From assembly GCA_903859155.1 (NCBI GenBank), contig CAIOLO010000126.1, positions 1 to 64,000 on the forward strand: a DNA stretch of 64,000 bases, in the 5' to 3' direction. This DNA comes from an uncultured beta proteobacterium (GTDB lineage Bacteria; Pseudomonadota; Gammaproteobacteria; Burkholderiales; SG8-39). Shown piece by piece: positions 1-9,420 of the stretch. Made by a program: the position numbers and the translations under genes. How positions within the stretch are numbered: the stretch's first letter is position 1; each line of letters starts with the position of its first letter. A model generated the notes under the pieces. It searched no databases. It saw nothing but the letters and a program-made list of their open reading frames with translations, and was not told the origin of the DNA.

Positions 1-246
1 ATGGCAATTGATGTATTAATAGATAGTCTGTGCAATGGCTGCGGGGTCTGCTTTTCCATTTGTCCTCAGGACGTGTTTCGACTGGACCACGTGGCCGGCA
101 AGGCAGTAATCCAATATCCGAATGATTGCGTGGCCTGCTGGAGTTGCGATTTATTTTGTCCGTCCAAATCCATAAAGGTATCCGAACCCAGACCGAGGAA
201 GCTGCCAACCACTGACAGCATCATCAAGCAGGGGATGCATACCTAG
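1..246 (+). CDS. 2x[4Fe-4S] ferredoxin-like protein
   Basis: Predicted small electron carrier of 81 residues. Two CxxCxxCxxxCP motifs are visible, near residues 11-22 (CNGCGVCFSICP) and 43-54 (CVACWSCDLFCP), each able to bind one [4Fe-4S] cluster as in bacterial dicluster ferredoxins and AprB-like subunits. The ATG is the first base of the window, so any upstream ribosome site or partner gene is out of view. Its most likely partner is a flavoprotein or oxidoreductase encoded just before the window (inference). It is followed after 86 bases by an unrelated hydrolase. Confidence 0.85.
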   Translation: MAIDVLIDSLCNGCGVCFSICPQDVFRLDHVAGKAVIQYPNDCVACWSCDLFCPSKSIKVSEPRPRKLPTTDSIIKQGMHT

Positions 247-332
247 CGAAACCAATTGAGGGGGGCAGTCCTAACAACTTCCGCCTCTGCTGCAATGCCC
301 TTCGACATACCTAGCTGAACAAGGAAGCAATC

Positions 333-1985
333 GTGTCACAAGAAACCTTCGAGTATCTCTTTCGCCGCGTCAAATCGCCGCAGGCACTTTCAAAAATCGA
401 GTACGGCTACCGTGCGATCCGGGAAGACGGCATGCTCATCGAGCGCGATGTGGCCGTCCCGATGCGCGATGGCGTGCGCATACTGGTCGATATTTACCGA
501 CCGGAAGTCGCGCAGCAAGCGCTGCCCACCCTGATTGCCTGGGCTCCTTACGGAAAACATTCGCCGCGCGGCACCTACGAGCGCTTTCACAACAATGGCG
601 GAGTGAAGCATGAATGGGTATCGCGCCACGCCGCGTTCGAGGCACCGGATCCGCTTTACTGGTCGCGCCACGGCTACGCGGTGATCAATGTCGATCCGCG
701 CGGCACCTGGAATTCGGAAGGCAAGGCCACGTTCTGGTCCCCCGACGAGGCCATTGACTACTATGACCTCATCGAATGGGTTGCAGCGCAGCCATGGAGC
801 AACGGCAAGGTGGGGTGCTCGGGGGTCTCATACCTGACGATCCTGCAGTGGCAGGTCGCGGCGCTCCAGCCGCCGCATCTGGCCGCCATCAATCCCTGGG
901 AGGGCTACAGCGACTCCTATCGGGAGCGAACCACCCACGGCGGCATCCCGGAGAACCTGTTCGGGCCGAGCTGGCTCGATCGTTCAATTTATTCAAATAA
1001 TGAGGTAGAAGATGTTCTGGCCATGGTCGAGAAACATCCGTTCTTCGACGCCTATTGGAAGAGCAAGGCGCCGGATCTGTCGAAGATCGAGGTGCCTGCT
1101 TACGTGGTTGCCAGCTGGGGAGACCAGGGGCTGCACACACGCGGCACGCTCGAGGGCTTCAAACAGATGTCCTCGAAGCAGAAATGGCTGGAAGTGCATG
1201 CTCGCAACAAATGGGAGTATTTCATGCGGCCCGACAATGTCGAGAAGCAGCGTATCTTCTTCGACCACTTCCTCAAGGGCAGCAGCGACGAGGTGCTCAG
1301 CTGGCCGAAAGTGAATATCGAAGTGCGCGAACGCCATTATGTCGGTGCGATGCGGGCCGAATCCGAGTGGCCGCTCGCCAGGACCGCCTATACCCGCTTG
1401 TTCCTGCATGGCGCGGACGGTTCCATGGGTCCCGCGCCCGAGGCGGCGCAAACGCAGGTGCAATACGATGCGCAGCAGGGACAGGCGGTTTTCGATTACC
1501 GCTTCGAGGCGGATACCGAGCTGAGCGGGCACATGAAACTCAGGCTATGGGTGTCCACCAGCGCCGGGGACGACATGGACCTGCTGGTGGCGGTCCACAA
1601 GCTCGATACCAGTGGCGAGCAGGTGCCGTTCGCCTATTTTTCAGTGTACGACAACGGCCCGGTGGCGCTTGGCTGGCTGCGGGTGTCGCACCGCGAACTC
1701 GATCCGGTTCGTTCCACCGAATACCAGCCGTGGTTGCTGCACCAGCGGGAGTTGCGCCTGAAACCCGGCGAATGCGTGCCGGTGGACATCGAGATTCTTG
1801 CCTCGAGCACGCTGTTTCACAAGGGCGAGAGCATCAGGCTGGTCATCCAGGGGCGGGATTTCTATCATCTGACCCCCAAGGGACCGATGATCGGTCATGG
1901 CCCATTGCGCAACGAAGGCATGCATATTCTACGCATGGGCGGGACCTGTGATTCGCACCTGCTGGTCCCTGTCATACCGAAATAA
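333..1985 (+). CDS. CocE/NonD family hydrolase
   Basis: Alpha/beta hydrolase of the CocE / X-Pro dipeptidyl-peptidase S15 type, 550 residues, about the family length. The N-terminal half has the hydrolase core with the nucleophile elbow GVSYL (Ser166) and the acid region near WGDQG. The second half is a jelly-roll C-terminal domain typical of CocE. The final Gly of GxSxG is replaced by Leu, and the catalytic His motif reads EVHARNKWEYF instead of GPWxH. The start is GTG, chosen because AAGGAAG lies six bases upstream. No signal peptide is seen, so it is probably cytoplasmic. It may hydrolyse an ester or amide feeding the neighbouring CoA pathway (inference). Confidence 0.85.
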   Translation: MSQETFEYLFRRVKSPQALSKIEYGYRAIREDGMLIERDVAVPMRDGVRILVDIYRPEVAQQALPTLIAWAPYGKHSPRGTYERFHNNGGVKHEWVSRHAAFEAPDPLYWSRHGYAVINVDPRGTWNSEGKATFWSPDEAIDYYDLIEWVAAQPWSNGKVGCSGVSYLTILQWQVAALQPPHLAAINPWEGYSDSYRERTTHGGIPENLFGPSWLDRSIYSNNEVEDVLAMVEKHPFFDAYWKSKAPDLSKIEVPAYVVASWGDQGLHTRGTLEGFKQMSSKQKWLEVHARNKWEYFMRPDNVEKQRIFFDHFLKGSSDEVLSWPKVNIEVRERHYVGAMRAESEWPLARTAYTRLFLHGADGSMGPAPEAAQTQVQYDAQQGQAVFDYRFEADTELSGHMKLRLWVSTSAGDDMDLLVAVHKLDTSGEQVPFAYFSVYDNGPVALGWLRVSHRELDPVRSTEYQPWLLHQRELRLKPGECVPVDIEILASSTLFHKGESIRLVIQGRDFYHLTPKGPMIGHGPLRNEGMHILRMGGTCDSHLLVPVIPK

Positions 1986-2045
1986 ATGACAGGGCGGCCA
2001 CCAGGCCGCCCCGGATCGCTAACCGCCGACGAGGACGAAGAAGCC

Positions 2046-2834
2046 ATGCCGTTGATTTGCGAGAAACGAGGAAGCGTCGCAATTCTGACCCTGAGCCGCC
2101 CCGGCAAACGCAATGCCTGGGGCAGCGATTACCACCAGGGGCTCAAGGAAATGCTCCCCGAACTGGAGCGCGACCCCGCGGTGCTGTGCCTTGTTTTGAT
2201 CGGAGACGAGCAAGGTGCCGCCTTTTGCGCCGGTGCCGACATGAAGGATGCGGAAACGCATAGCCTCAACGGTATGGGGGAGTTTCTGAGAACCTTTCCC
2301 ATCACGCGCCGTGAGTCGCCATTTGCGTTGTTGTCTGCATTTTCGAAGCCGATTATTGCAGCGGTGAATGGTTATGCAGTCGGTATCGGGGCTATCGTCA
2401 CCTTCTGCTGCGACCTGATTGTGGCCTCGGACCGCGCCGAGTGGCGCCTGCCGCAGGTTTCGCTGGGAATAATTCCTGCAGACGCTGGCGCGGTTCGATT
2501 GGCGCGGTTTGTCGGCAAAGGCCTGGCCATGCGCACGGCCATGGGCTTTCCGCTGAAGGCCGAGGAAGCGTATCGCGCAGGGCTCGCGCAATGGCTGGTG
2601 CCGCATGCCGAGGTGCTCACCAAGGCCATGGAGGTTGCAGACCATATCGCTGCGCTGCCACCGCTGGCGGCCTTGATGGCCAAGGAATCGCTAACCCAGG
2701 GTAGCGAAGTTCCGCTGCCCTGGGCGGCACTGACCGATCGCTACCGCTCGGGGGCGCTGCTGATGACGGAAGACAAGCGCGAGGGGCACGAAGCCTGGCG
2801 CGAAGGCCGCAAACCGAATTTCAAGGGACAGTGA
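2046..2834 (+). CDS. Crotonase-fold (enoyl-CoA hydratase/isomerase family) protein
   Basis: Crotonase-superfamily protein of 262 residues. The oxyanion-hole segment CAGADMKDAE and the helix AVNGYAVGIGAIV identify the fold. Both glutamates used by classical enoyl-CoA hydratase are absent: the GGGxE position reads GIGAI and the xPE position reads LPQ. True hydratase activity is therefore doubtful; an isomerase, hydrolase, decarboxylase or lyase role is possible. The frame is open back to 1986, but the ATG at 2046 follows a purine-rich GAGGACGAAG and starts at the family's usual N-terminus. It is probably co-transcribed with the CocE-type hydrolase upstream. Confidence 0.85.
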   Translation: MPLICEKRGSVAILTLSRPGKRNAWGSDYHQGLKEMLPELERDPAVLCLVLIGDEQGAAFCAGADMKDAETHSLNGMGEFLRTFPITRRESPFALLSAFSKPIIAAVNGYAVGIGAIVTFCCDLIVASDRAEWRLPQVSLGIIPADAGAVRLARFVGKGLAMRTAMGFPLKAEEAYRAGLAQWLVPHAEVLTKAMEVADHIAALPPLAALMAKESLTQGSEVPLPWAALTDRYRSGALLMTEDKREGHEAWREGRKPNFKGQ

Positions 2835-2838
2835 GCAA

Positions 2839-2871
2839 AGCGCCGGCGAGGGCAATGTTGGCGCCGGCGCT
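2839..2871. terminator. Bidirectional hairpin between convergent genes
   Basis: Perfect 10-bp inverted repeat AGCGCCGGCG / CGCCGGCGCT with a 13-base loop. It lies between the convergent ends of the crotonase (2834) and the CoA-transferase (2892). There is no clear U-tract, so strict intrinsic termination is uncertain. Confidence 0.5.
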
Positions 2872-2891
2872 GCACCGCGCGCGCAAACAGC

Positions 2892-4085
2892 TCAAGTATT
2901 GGGAAATACCGCGCCGGCGGCACGCAGCGTTTCGATTTCCTCCTCCGTAAATTTCAGGTCATCGCGCAAGACCGAATCGCAGTCCGCATTCTGGCGCGGA
3001 GCCGCGCGTGTCGCGGTACCCTTGCAATCCTCCAGCTTGAAAGGCATGCCGACATACGGCACCTGGGTGCCGTCGGTGTCTTCGGCGTAGACCACCATGT
3101 CATTGGCCAATACCTGAGGATGCGTCATGACTTGATCGATGGACTGTATCGGTGCCGCCGGTATGCCCGTCAAGGAGAAGACGTCGGCCCAATGGGCCAT
3201 GGTCTGACCAGCAAGGAGGGTCTGCAGTATGGGCAAAAGTATCCCGCGGTTTTTGACTCGATCCCGATTGGTAAGGAATCTTTCGTCCGTGGCCAGTCCA
3301 GGCATCCCCAGCGCATCGCACAGCCGCTTCCAGGCGCCTTCATTGGGCGCGCCAAGGACAAGCTGCCCGTCGGCGCAATCGAAGGCCTGATAGGGAACGA
3401 TATGCCATGAGCCGGAGCCATTGCGCCCGGGCAACGCCCCGGTTTGCATCCAGCCGACACCATGAAAGCCCTGGCAGGCGACCGCGGTCTCCAGCAGCGA
3501 TCCATGAACCCAGGTGCCTTCACCTGTCCGCTCGCGCAGTAGCAGCGCACTGACGATACCCGCGTAAGCCGCAAGCCCGGTGGACATGTCAAGGAACGAC
3601 ACGCCTGCCCGGACCGGAGGACCTTCGCGCTCTCCGGTGGCCGCCATCACCCCGGCGAAGGCCTGCAGCGTGGTGTCATAGCCGGGGCGCCCGCGCAGCG
3701 CGCCATTTTCCCCATAGCCGGAGACCGAGCAGAAAATGAGACGCGGATTCACCTTGCGCAGTTTCTCGTAGGAAACGCCCAGTCGCTCCGCTGTATCTGG
3801 CAGGAAATTGTGCAGCATGACGTCGCCCCATTCGGCGAGGCGACGCATGACCGCCGTGGCCTGTTGCGATTTCATGTTCAGCGTGATGCTGTATTTGCCA
3901 CGATTGACAGAGGCGAAGTTGCTGCTGATGCCGCGAAATGTCGGCGGCCAGCCCCGGTTTTCATCACCGCCCGGGCTTTCAACTTTGATGACACGAGCGC
4001 CCATGTCGGCGAGCAATTGCGCGCAATAAGGGCCGGCAAGCACTCTGCTCAAATCAACCACACGAACGTTTTCAAGCAATTTCAT
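2892..4085 (-). CDS. CaiB/BaiF (family III) CoA-transferase
   Basis: Class III CoA-transferase of 397 residues, the usual size. It moves CoA between carboxylic acids through an aspartyl-CoA thioester. Visible hallmarks are the N-terminal VVDLSRVLAGPYCAQLLAD, the segment RVIKVESPGGDENR, and the catalytic Asp166 in GVSFLDMSTG. The ATG at 4085 is preferred over a TTG at 4100, because the family normally begins with a motif like LLENVRVVDLSRV. Upstream lies a 225-base divergent region shared with a Bug binding protein. It probably activates the acid that the neighbouring crotonases and SDR process. Confidence 0.92.
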   Translation of the reverse strand: MKLLENVRVVDLSRVLAGPYCAQLLADMGARVIKVESPGGDENRGWPPTFRGISSNFASVNRGKYSITLNMKSQQATAVMRRLAEWGDVMLHNFLPDTAERLGVSYEKLRKVNPRLIFCSVSGYGENGALRGRPGYDTTLQAFAGVMAATGEREGPPVRAGVSFLDMSTGLAAYAGIVSALLLRERTGEGTWVHGSLLETAVACQGFHGVGWMQTGALPGRNGSGSWHIVPYQAFDCADGQLVLGAPNEGAWKRLCDALGMPGLATDERFLTNRDRVKNRGILLPILQTLLAGQTMAHWADVFSLTGIPAAPIQSIDQVMTHPQVLANDMVVYAEDTDGTQVPYVGMPFKLEDCKGTATRAAPRQNADCDSVLRDDLKFTEEEIETLRAAGAVFPNT

Positions 4086-4310
4086 ATTCTGAAGATCCAA
4101 CTATAAAAAATGCAGAAGGGGAGCATCCACGCTGATCCATTAGCATGCGCTGTAGGCCGATTGCTTCAATGGGACTACAGTCTTTCCAACAATGTATTCC
4201 ATTTCCCGATTTCAAGTGCTAGAGTCAATTTCCCTAATGCTGTCAGGGATAGCTCACTGGCCTTGCTGAAAGGCCACGGCAGATTCGCTCCACGAAGAAG
4301 GATGATCATC

Positions 4311-5294
4311 ATGGCCACGCAATCGAAAATGATATTTGTCGCGATATCGATGTTGCATGCCGCTGCAGCCGCCGCGCAGGGTGCACCGGCGGCTTTTCCT
4401 TCCAAGGCGATCACAGTGGTTCATCCGCAGGCGACCGGTGGACCGGTCGACGTGACGACCCGGCTGGTGGCGCAAAAGGCCGGGGAGAACATGGGACGAT
4501 CGGTGCTGGTGGAGGCCCGGCCCGGTGCCGGCGGCACAATTTCGGCTATGTACGTCAAGCAGGCTGCTCCGGATGGATACACGCTGCTGCTCGGCAATCA
4601 TGTTTCCCTGGCAGTCAACGTGACGCTTATGCCGAACCTGCCGTACGACCCGTTGAAACATTTTGTTCCCGTTACGCTCTTGTGGAACAACCCGACGCTG
4701 ATGACGGTGTCGGCCAACAGTCCAGCACGCACCCTTCGCGAACTGATCTCCATTGCACAGCAGGCGCCGGACAAGGTGAGCTACGCGACTGCAGGAATCG
4801 GCACGACCGGGCATCTGGCAGGGCACATGCTTGCAACAGCAGTGCGCTCGAGCATGGTGCACGTTCCCTACAAGGGATCTGTGGAAGCGCTCAATGACCT
4901 GATGACAGGGCGTGTGGACACCTACTTGGGCAGTTACGCCTCGGTCGCGACGTTCCACAAAGCCGGAAAAATTCGCCTCCTTGCTGCGGTGTCGGAGAAG
5001 CGCAACACGATTGCACCGGAGGTACCAACCATCGTCGAGCAGGGATATCCCGGCATTCACTTCGACGGCTGGTTCGGCATCCTGGCTCCAGTCGGCACGG
5101 TGCCTACGGTTGTGCAAAGGCTGCAAACCGAATTCGTCAAGGCGGTCACCAGCCCGGATGTGCAAGCCAAACTGGCCAGTCAAGGCACCGTCACCATGAC
5201 CAGTGCCAGCCCGGCGGAGTTCGGCGGCTTTATCGCCGATGAAATCGTCCGCCTTGGACGCGCGGCAAAACTTTCAGGGGCGACCGCGGAATAA
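4311..5294 (+). CDS. Bug/TctC-family periplasmic substrate-binding protein
   Basis: Periplasmic binding protein of the Bug (Bordetella uptake gene) / TctC family, 327 residues. It has an N-terminal signal peptide ending near AAAAAQG, then the family landmarks VVHPQATGGPVD, VEARPGAGGT and APDGYTLLLG that line the carboxylate-binding cleft. Start 4311 is chosen because AGAAGG lies nine bases upstream and a signal peptide follows; the frame is open back to 4110. These proteins normally feed a TctAB membrane complex or act as sensors, and neither is encoded nearby. It is adjacent to an SDR gene and divergent from the CoA-transferase. Confidence 0.92.
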   Translation: MATQSKMIFVAISMLHAAAAAAQGAPAAFPSKAITVVHPQATGGPVDVTTRLVAQKAGENMGRSVLVEARPGAGGTISAMYVKQAAPDGYTLLLGNHVSLAVNVTLMPNLPYDPLKHFVPVTLLWNNPTLMTVSANSPARTLRELISIAQQAPDKVSYATAGIGTTGHLAGHMLATAVRSSMVHVPYKGSVEALNDLMTGRVDTYLGSYASVATFHKAGKIRLLAAVSEKRNTIAPEVPTIVEQGYPGIHFDGWFGILAPVGTVPTVVQRLQTEFVKAVTSPDVQAKLASQGTVTMTSASPAEFGGFIADEIVRLGRAAKLSGATAE

Positions 5295-5346
5295 TTCTGA
5301 AGCGGACGGGCCGAAAATTGCGTATTTTTTGAAGATCGGAGTCGGT

Positions 5347-6267
5347 ATGAGCGGAATAAGAATGCTTGAAGGCAAGGTCGCGGTCGTCACCGGCGCAGGT
5401 GGCGGAATCGGGCGCGAAGTGGCCATTGCGCTGGCGGCCGCAGGAGCAAAGGTCATCGTCAATGACATCGGTGTTTCGCTCAACGGTGAAGGCGGGTCCG
5501 CGCAACCTGCACAGGAGACCAAAACACTCATTGAACAGCGCGGGGGACGTGCGGAAATCAATACTGATTCAGTTGCGTCCTGGGAATCGGCCAGCAAAAT
5601 CATTCAGTCCGCGCTCGATCATTTCGGCCGCATCGACGTGCTGGTCAACAATGCCGGCATCCTGCGCGATGCCCTGTTTCACAAGATGTCCCCCGAGGAC
5701 TGGCGCGCGGTGGTGGATGTGCACCTGAACGGCAGCTTTTATACCAGCAGGGCCGCCGCCGACCACTTTCGACAGCAGGAAAGCGGCGCCTATGTGCATA
5801 TCACCAGCCCGACCGGATTGATCGGTAACGTTGCTCAGGCAAACTATGCCGCAGCGAAACTGGGAATCGTCGCGATGTCGAAAGCGATCGCGCTGGACAT
5901 GGGACGCTACAACGTGCGCTCAAACTGCGTGGCACCGTCAGGCTGGACGCGAATGCTCAGTTCGGTTCCGATCAAGACACCGCAGCAACAGGCGCGCATG
6001 GACAAATTACGGCATATGACCCCGGACAAGAACGCGCCCATGGTGGTGTTTCTTGCGTCGGACGCGGCGAAGGAGGTCAACGGACAGGTGTTCGCGCCCT
6101 TGCACAACGAAATCTTCCTGTTCAGTTCGCCGCGCCCCATACGCAGCATCCATCGATCGGAAGGATGGACGCCGGAGAGCATCGCCGAACATGCGCTGCC
6201 CGCTCTCAAGAGTTCGTTCATGCCTGTCGACACCTTGCGGGACGTCTTCAGCTGGGATCCGGTCTGA
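5347..6267 (+). CDS. SDR-family dehydrogenase (3-hydroxyacyl-CoA dehydrogenase-like)
   Basis: Classical short-chain dehydrogenase of 306 residues. It has the cofactor motif TGAGGGIG (15-22), NNAG (101-104), the catalytic Ser154 in HITS and YxxxK (Tyr167, Lys171) in YAAAK. The long insert GVSLNGEGGSAQPAQET after the second beta strand resembles the peroxisomal multifunctional-enzyme branch of SDRs, which oxidise 3-hydroxyacyl-CoA. It carries a C-terminal extension of about 50 residues past the usual end. Start 5347 is chosen from the fold; the frame is open back to 5203, inside the upstream Bug gene. It probably works with the hydratases and crotonases around it. Confidence 0.9.
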   Translation: MSGIRMLEGKVAVVTGAGGGIGREVAIALAAAGAKVIVNDIGVSLNGEGGSAQPAQETKTLIEQRGGRAEINTDSVASWESASKIIQSALDHFGRIDVLVNNAGILRDALFHKMSPEDWRAVVDVHLNGSFYTSRAAADHFRQQESGAYVHITSPTGLIGNVAQANYAAAKLGIVAMSKAIALDMGRYNVRSNCVAPSGWTRMLSSVPIKTPQQQARMDKLRHMTPDKNAPMVVFLASDAAKEVNGQVFAPLHNEIFLFSSPRPIRSIHRSEGWTPESIAEHALPALKSSFMPVDTLRDVFSWDPV

Positions 6268-6332
6268 TCTCAAACCCGAGAAAATACGCCAGGACACCGG
6301 GACCGGGCGCGCCGCGTTGATCGTGCAGGTGC

Positions 6333-7163
6333 TTACCTGCCTTCGAACTTGCGCGGCGGGCGTTTTTCGACGAACGCTTTTGCCGCTTCTTGGAAGTCCT
6401 GTGTCAGGTGCAATGCCGGATTGGGTTCCACCAGCATGAAAGACAGGCGCTGTGCCTCGAGCATGTACATGCGGCGTGTTCTTACGCCTGCCCGCACCGC
6501 CAGTGGCGGATTCTTCAGAATTTGCCGCGCGTAATCCTCGGCAACTGCCAGGTGCTCACCGTCTGCAGTGGCCCGCGTGACAACACCGTGTCGTGCCGCT
6601 TCCTCTCCGGTGAAAATGCGGCCGGTCAATGCGACCTCGTCAGCAAATCCCCCGGCACCGCGAAAACGCAGCAATGCCCAAAGGGTTGACCCGTTCAGGC
6701 CGCGCCCGACCTCGGTGATCTGGAGTTTCGTCGACGCGGCAGCCACCACCAGATCACAACCAAGGCAAAGACCGACTCCCATACCCATGACATAGCCATG
6801 CACGGCTGAAATCATGGGTTTCCAGTTGACGAAATCGAAAAACAGGTCGCGACGGCGTGTGTCCGGAGCGGCAGGACCGAAAGATTCCATCTCCTCCTTG
6901 GGACGAAGCTGACGCTGCCGCACGTCGGCGCCGCTGGTAAACGCCCGGCCGGCCCCATGAAAAATCGCGACCTGCGCGTCACGATCCAGGTCGAAAAACT
7001 GGAACGCACGGCGAATCTCTATGATGACCTGGTCACTGATGGCGTTGAGTTTGTCAGGCCGGTTCAGCATGATGTACGCAATGCCGTCTTGCACCCGATA
7101 TTGCACGAACTCCAAATCGGGAGGCTTGGGCCTGTAAATCGTCGTTTTTTCTTCTGCGCTCAT
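6333..7163 (-). CDS. Crotonase-fold enoyl-CoA hydratase/isomerase family protein
   Basis: Crotonase-superfamily protein of 276 residues. It shows the oxyanion-hole region FTSGADVRQRQ and AVHGYVMGMGVG. The first catalytic Glu of hydratases is replaced by Gly (GMGVG for GGGxE) but the second is kept (QITE), a pattern more typical of isomerases and lyases than hydratases. Start 7163 has AAGGA about eight bases upstream; the frame is open to 7244. It converges on the SDR gene and is divergent from a Bug gene. Confidence 0.88.
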   Translation of the reverse strand: MSAEEKTTIYRPKPPDLEFVQYRVQDGIAYIMLNRPDKLNAISDQVIIEIRRAFQFFDLDRDAQVAIFHGAGRAFTSGADVRQRQLRPKEEMESFGPAAPDTRRRDLFFDFVNWKPMISAVHGYVMGMGVGLCLGCDLVVAAASTKLQITEVGRGLNGSTLWALLRFRGAGGFADEVALTGRIFTGEEAARHGVVTRATADGEHLAVAEDYARQILKNPPLAVRAGVRTRRMYMLEAQRLSFMLVEPNPALHLTQDFQEAAKAFVEKRPPRKFEGR

Positions 7164-7248
7164 TGACTGATTCCTTTTTTCATTGCCGGTGCAGTGTTCG
7201 CACGCCGTTGTCCGGACGATGGCGGTGCTAGGCAGGTGGTGCAATTAA

Positions 7249-7267
7249 TAGTAGTCTGTCGATACTA
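7249..7267. promoter_or_regulatory. Inverted repeat in divergent intergenic region
   Basis: TAGTA-N9-TACTA inverted repeat, set in an AT-rich patch that stands out from the GC-rich surroundings. It lies between the divergent crotonase (7163) and Bug (7353) genes. It could be a regulator site; the regulator is unknown. Confidence 0.3.
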
Positions 7268-7352
7268 GTTTCGATCGCAACTGTCGTCCAGTGCAAACTG
7301 TAAAGCGACATGGGAAATGCGGTCGCTTCCCTTTCCTAAACCAGGGATTCTT

Positions 7353-8333
7353 ATGCAAAAACGGTTGCATCTTCTCGGATCGGTATTTTTCGCCTGTACT
7401 GCCGGCCTCGTCATTGATGGTGCGATGGCCCAGGCCTGGCCTGGCAAACCCGTCCGGTTGGTGGTACCCATTGCTCCGGGGGGCAGCGTTGACACCATAG
7501 GGCGGGCCATGGCGCAGAAATTCAGTGAGGCGTGGAAACAACCGGTCATCGTCGAAAACCGCGCCGGCGCCGGCGGCACGATTGGCGCCGACGTGGTGGC
7601 CAAGGCGACGCCCGATGGATACACCTTCCTGATCAATTCGACCAGCCAGGCAAGCAGCGCCGGCCTGTATCGCAAGTTGCCCTATGATGCGGTCAAGGAT
7701 TTCGCTGCTGTGACGCAGATCATCACAACCTATCAAATGCTGGTTTCGAACCCCAAGCTGCCCTTCACGACTGTGAAGGAACTGATTGCACGCGCCAAAG
7801 CCCAGCCGGGGAAGCTCAACATGGGTTCGTCGGGGACGGGGTCCTCGCCGCACCTGGTTGGAGAGTTGCTTCGTCTTGAAACCGGGATAGACGTGGTGCA
7901 CGTTCCCTACAAAGGCGATATCGGATTGCAGCCGGCGCTGATCGGTGGCGAGGTCGATTTCGCGTTCGTGTCCCCGATCGCGGCGCTGCAGCACATAAAG
8001 TCCGGGCGTATGCGGGCCCTCGCAGTGACAGGTAGGACGCGAGCTTCTATCGCCCCGGATGTGCCGACCATGATAGAAGCCGGAGTGCCGGATTTTGAAT
8101 TCATAGGGTGGGTGGGTTTTTTTGCACCGGCCGGCACGCCGCGCGACATTCAGTCCAGGGTCAGCGCCGAAACCATCCGGTTGCTCACCACGCCGGATGT
8201 TCTCGAACGTGTACCTGGTTGGGGCGGCGTCGCAGCCGGTACCTCCCCGGACGAATTTACCGCGCAATACAGATCGGATATTGCAAAGTTTGTCAGGATA
8301 GTGAAGGAAGCACACGTACCGCAGGTCGATTGA
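7353..8333 (+). CDS. Bug/TctC-family periplasmic substrate-binding protein
   Basis: Second Bug-type binding protein, 326 residues. A signal peptide ends near GAMAQ. Family landmarks are VVPIAPGGSVDT, VENRAGAGGT and ATPDGYTFL. Start 7353 has CCAGGGA just upstream and begins the signal peptide; the longer frame from 7317 is not needed. It leads into the hydratase/DUF35/thiolase-like trio with a 143-base gap and may deliver the carboxylate degraded by it (inference). Confidence 0.92.
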   Translation: MQKRLHLLGSVFFACTAGLVIDGAMAQAWPGKPVRLVVPIAPGGSVDTIGRAMAQKFSEAWKQPVIVENRAGAGGTIGADVVAKATPDGYTFLINSTSQASSAGLYRKLPYDAVKDFAAVTQIITTYQMLVSNPKLPFTTVKELIARAKAQPGKLNMGSSGTGSSPHLVGELLRLETGIDVVHVPYKGDIGLQPALIGGEVDFAFVSPIAALQHIKSGRMRALAVTGRTRASIAPDVPTMIEAGVPDFEFIGWVGFFAPAGTPRDIQSRVSAETIRLLTTPDVLERVPGWGGVAAGTSPDEFTAQYRSDIAKFVRIVKEAHVPQVD

Positions 8334-8476
8334 GGTGATTTCGTGTGGCGGCACGCCCCGTTGATGCGGATTTCAGGCATTCCGTCCAAAGGAGTCGGCA
8401 TGCGGCGAGGCCGGCGTCGTTCTGTTTCCTGCGTTCAGACAACCTTCCGGCGCGAGCCAAATGTGAGGAATTGAAG

Positions 8477-9331
8477 ATGAGCGGTTTTGAGGACTTGCAG
8501 AAATATGTCGGCTGGAAAACGGAACATGAAGATGTCATCACCGCATCCCAGGTTCAAAGACTCAACGCGACTCTCGATCGAGTCGAAGCGGAACCCAGGA
8601 TCGGAGACCCGATACCACCGGGCTGGCACCTCATCTTTTTTCCGCGGATTCCGACGACAAAATCATTGAGTCGCGATGGAACCGAACCCGCAAGCGAAAA
8701 CGGCATGCCCGATCCTTTGCCGGTCAGGATGTTCGCAAAAAACAGTTGCCGGTTTCATTTTCCTTTGCGCATTGGCGACGCGGTGCGACGCATTACCGAA
8801 ATCGCGTCGATAGACGCCAAGGAAGGACGCTCAGGAAAACTCGTGTTCGTAACTTACCGGTATACCATTTCCACTCCGGGCGGCGTCGCCACCGAGGATG
8901 AGCGCGAACTGGTGTTTCTGGAGGAATCGAAATCTGGCGTCCGCAAATTGCCGCCGGGGCAGCCAGCGCCCGAGGGGGCTCCATGGGAGATGACGGTCAA
9001 TCCGAGCAACGCGATGCTGTTCCGTTTTTCCGCGGCGACCTTCAATCCACACCGGATTCACTACGACCATCCCTATGTAACGCAGGCGGAAGGCTATCCC
9101 GGTCTGGTAGTCCACGGACCGCTGACTGCCACCTGGCTGCTGGAACTTGTCCGCAACAACAAGCCGGGCGCCATAATGACTGCATTCGAAGTACGCGCCA
9201 AAGCGCCATTGTTCGCGGGGCGACCATTCAGAATCCTGGGCAGGCCGCGTGACGGGGACCGCGCATGCGACCTTTGGGCAGTGACACCGGAAAACACCAT
9301 CGCCATGGAAGCTTCGGCACGCTTTGCATGA
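8477..9331 (+). CDS. MaoC/HTD2-like acyl-CoA hydratase (double hotdog)
   Basis: Hotdog-fold acyl-CoA hydratase of 284 residues, like HTD2 or mesaconyl/itaconyl-CoA hydratases. An N-terminal degenerate hotdog (about 1-150) is followed by a C-terminal catalytic one (about 160-284). The hydratase-2 motif appears as FNPHRIHYDHPY and then GLVVHGP. Start 8477 follows GAGGAATTGAAG; the frame is open to 8345, but that extension overlaps the Bug gene's downstream region and is not family-like. It precedes a DUF35 protein and a thiolase-fold protein, an order seen in hydratase-aldolase complexes. Confidence 0.85.
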   Translation: MSGFEDLQKYVGWKTEHEDVITASQVQRLNATLDRVEAEPRIGDPIPPGWHLIFFPRIPTTKSLSRDGTEPASENGMPDPLPVRMFAKNSCRFHFPLRIGDAVRRITEIASIDAKEGRSGKLVFVTYRYTISTPGGVATEDERELVFLEESKSGVRKLPPGQPAPEGAPWEMTVNPSNAMLFRFSAATFNPHRIHYDHPYVTQAEGYPGLVVHGPLTATWLLELVRNNKPGAIMTAFEVRAKAPLFAGRPFRILGRPRDGDRACDLWAVTPENTIAMEASARFA

Positions 9332-9420
9332 AGAATTGATAATGCCAACGGGCAGATCCGCCGCAATAAGCTGCATCGGCCGATTCAGATGATTTTTGGA
9401 AAGCAAGAAAAGGAGTCTAT

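Noticed and set aside
8345-8476. 44-residue N-terminal extension of the hydratase
   Set aside because: No ribosome site, no family similarity; ATG 8477 has a good site.
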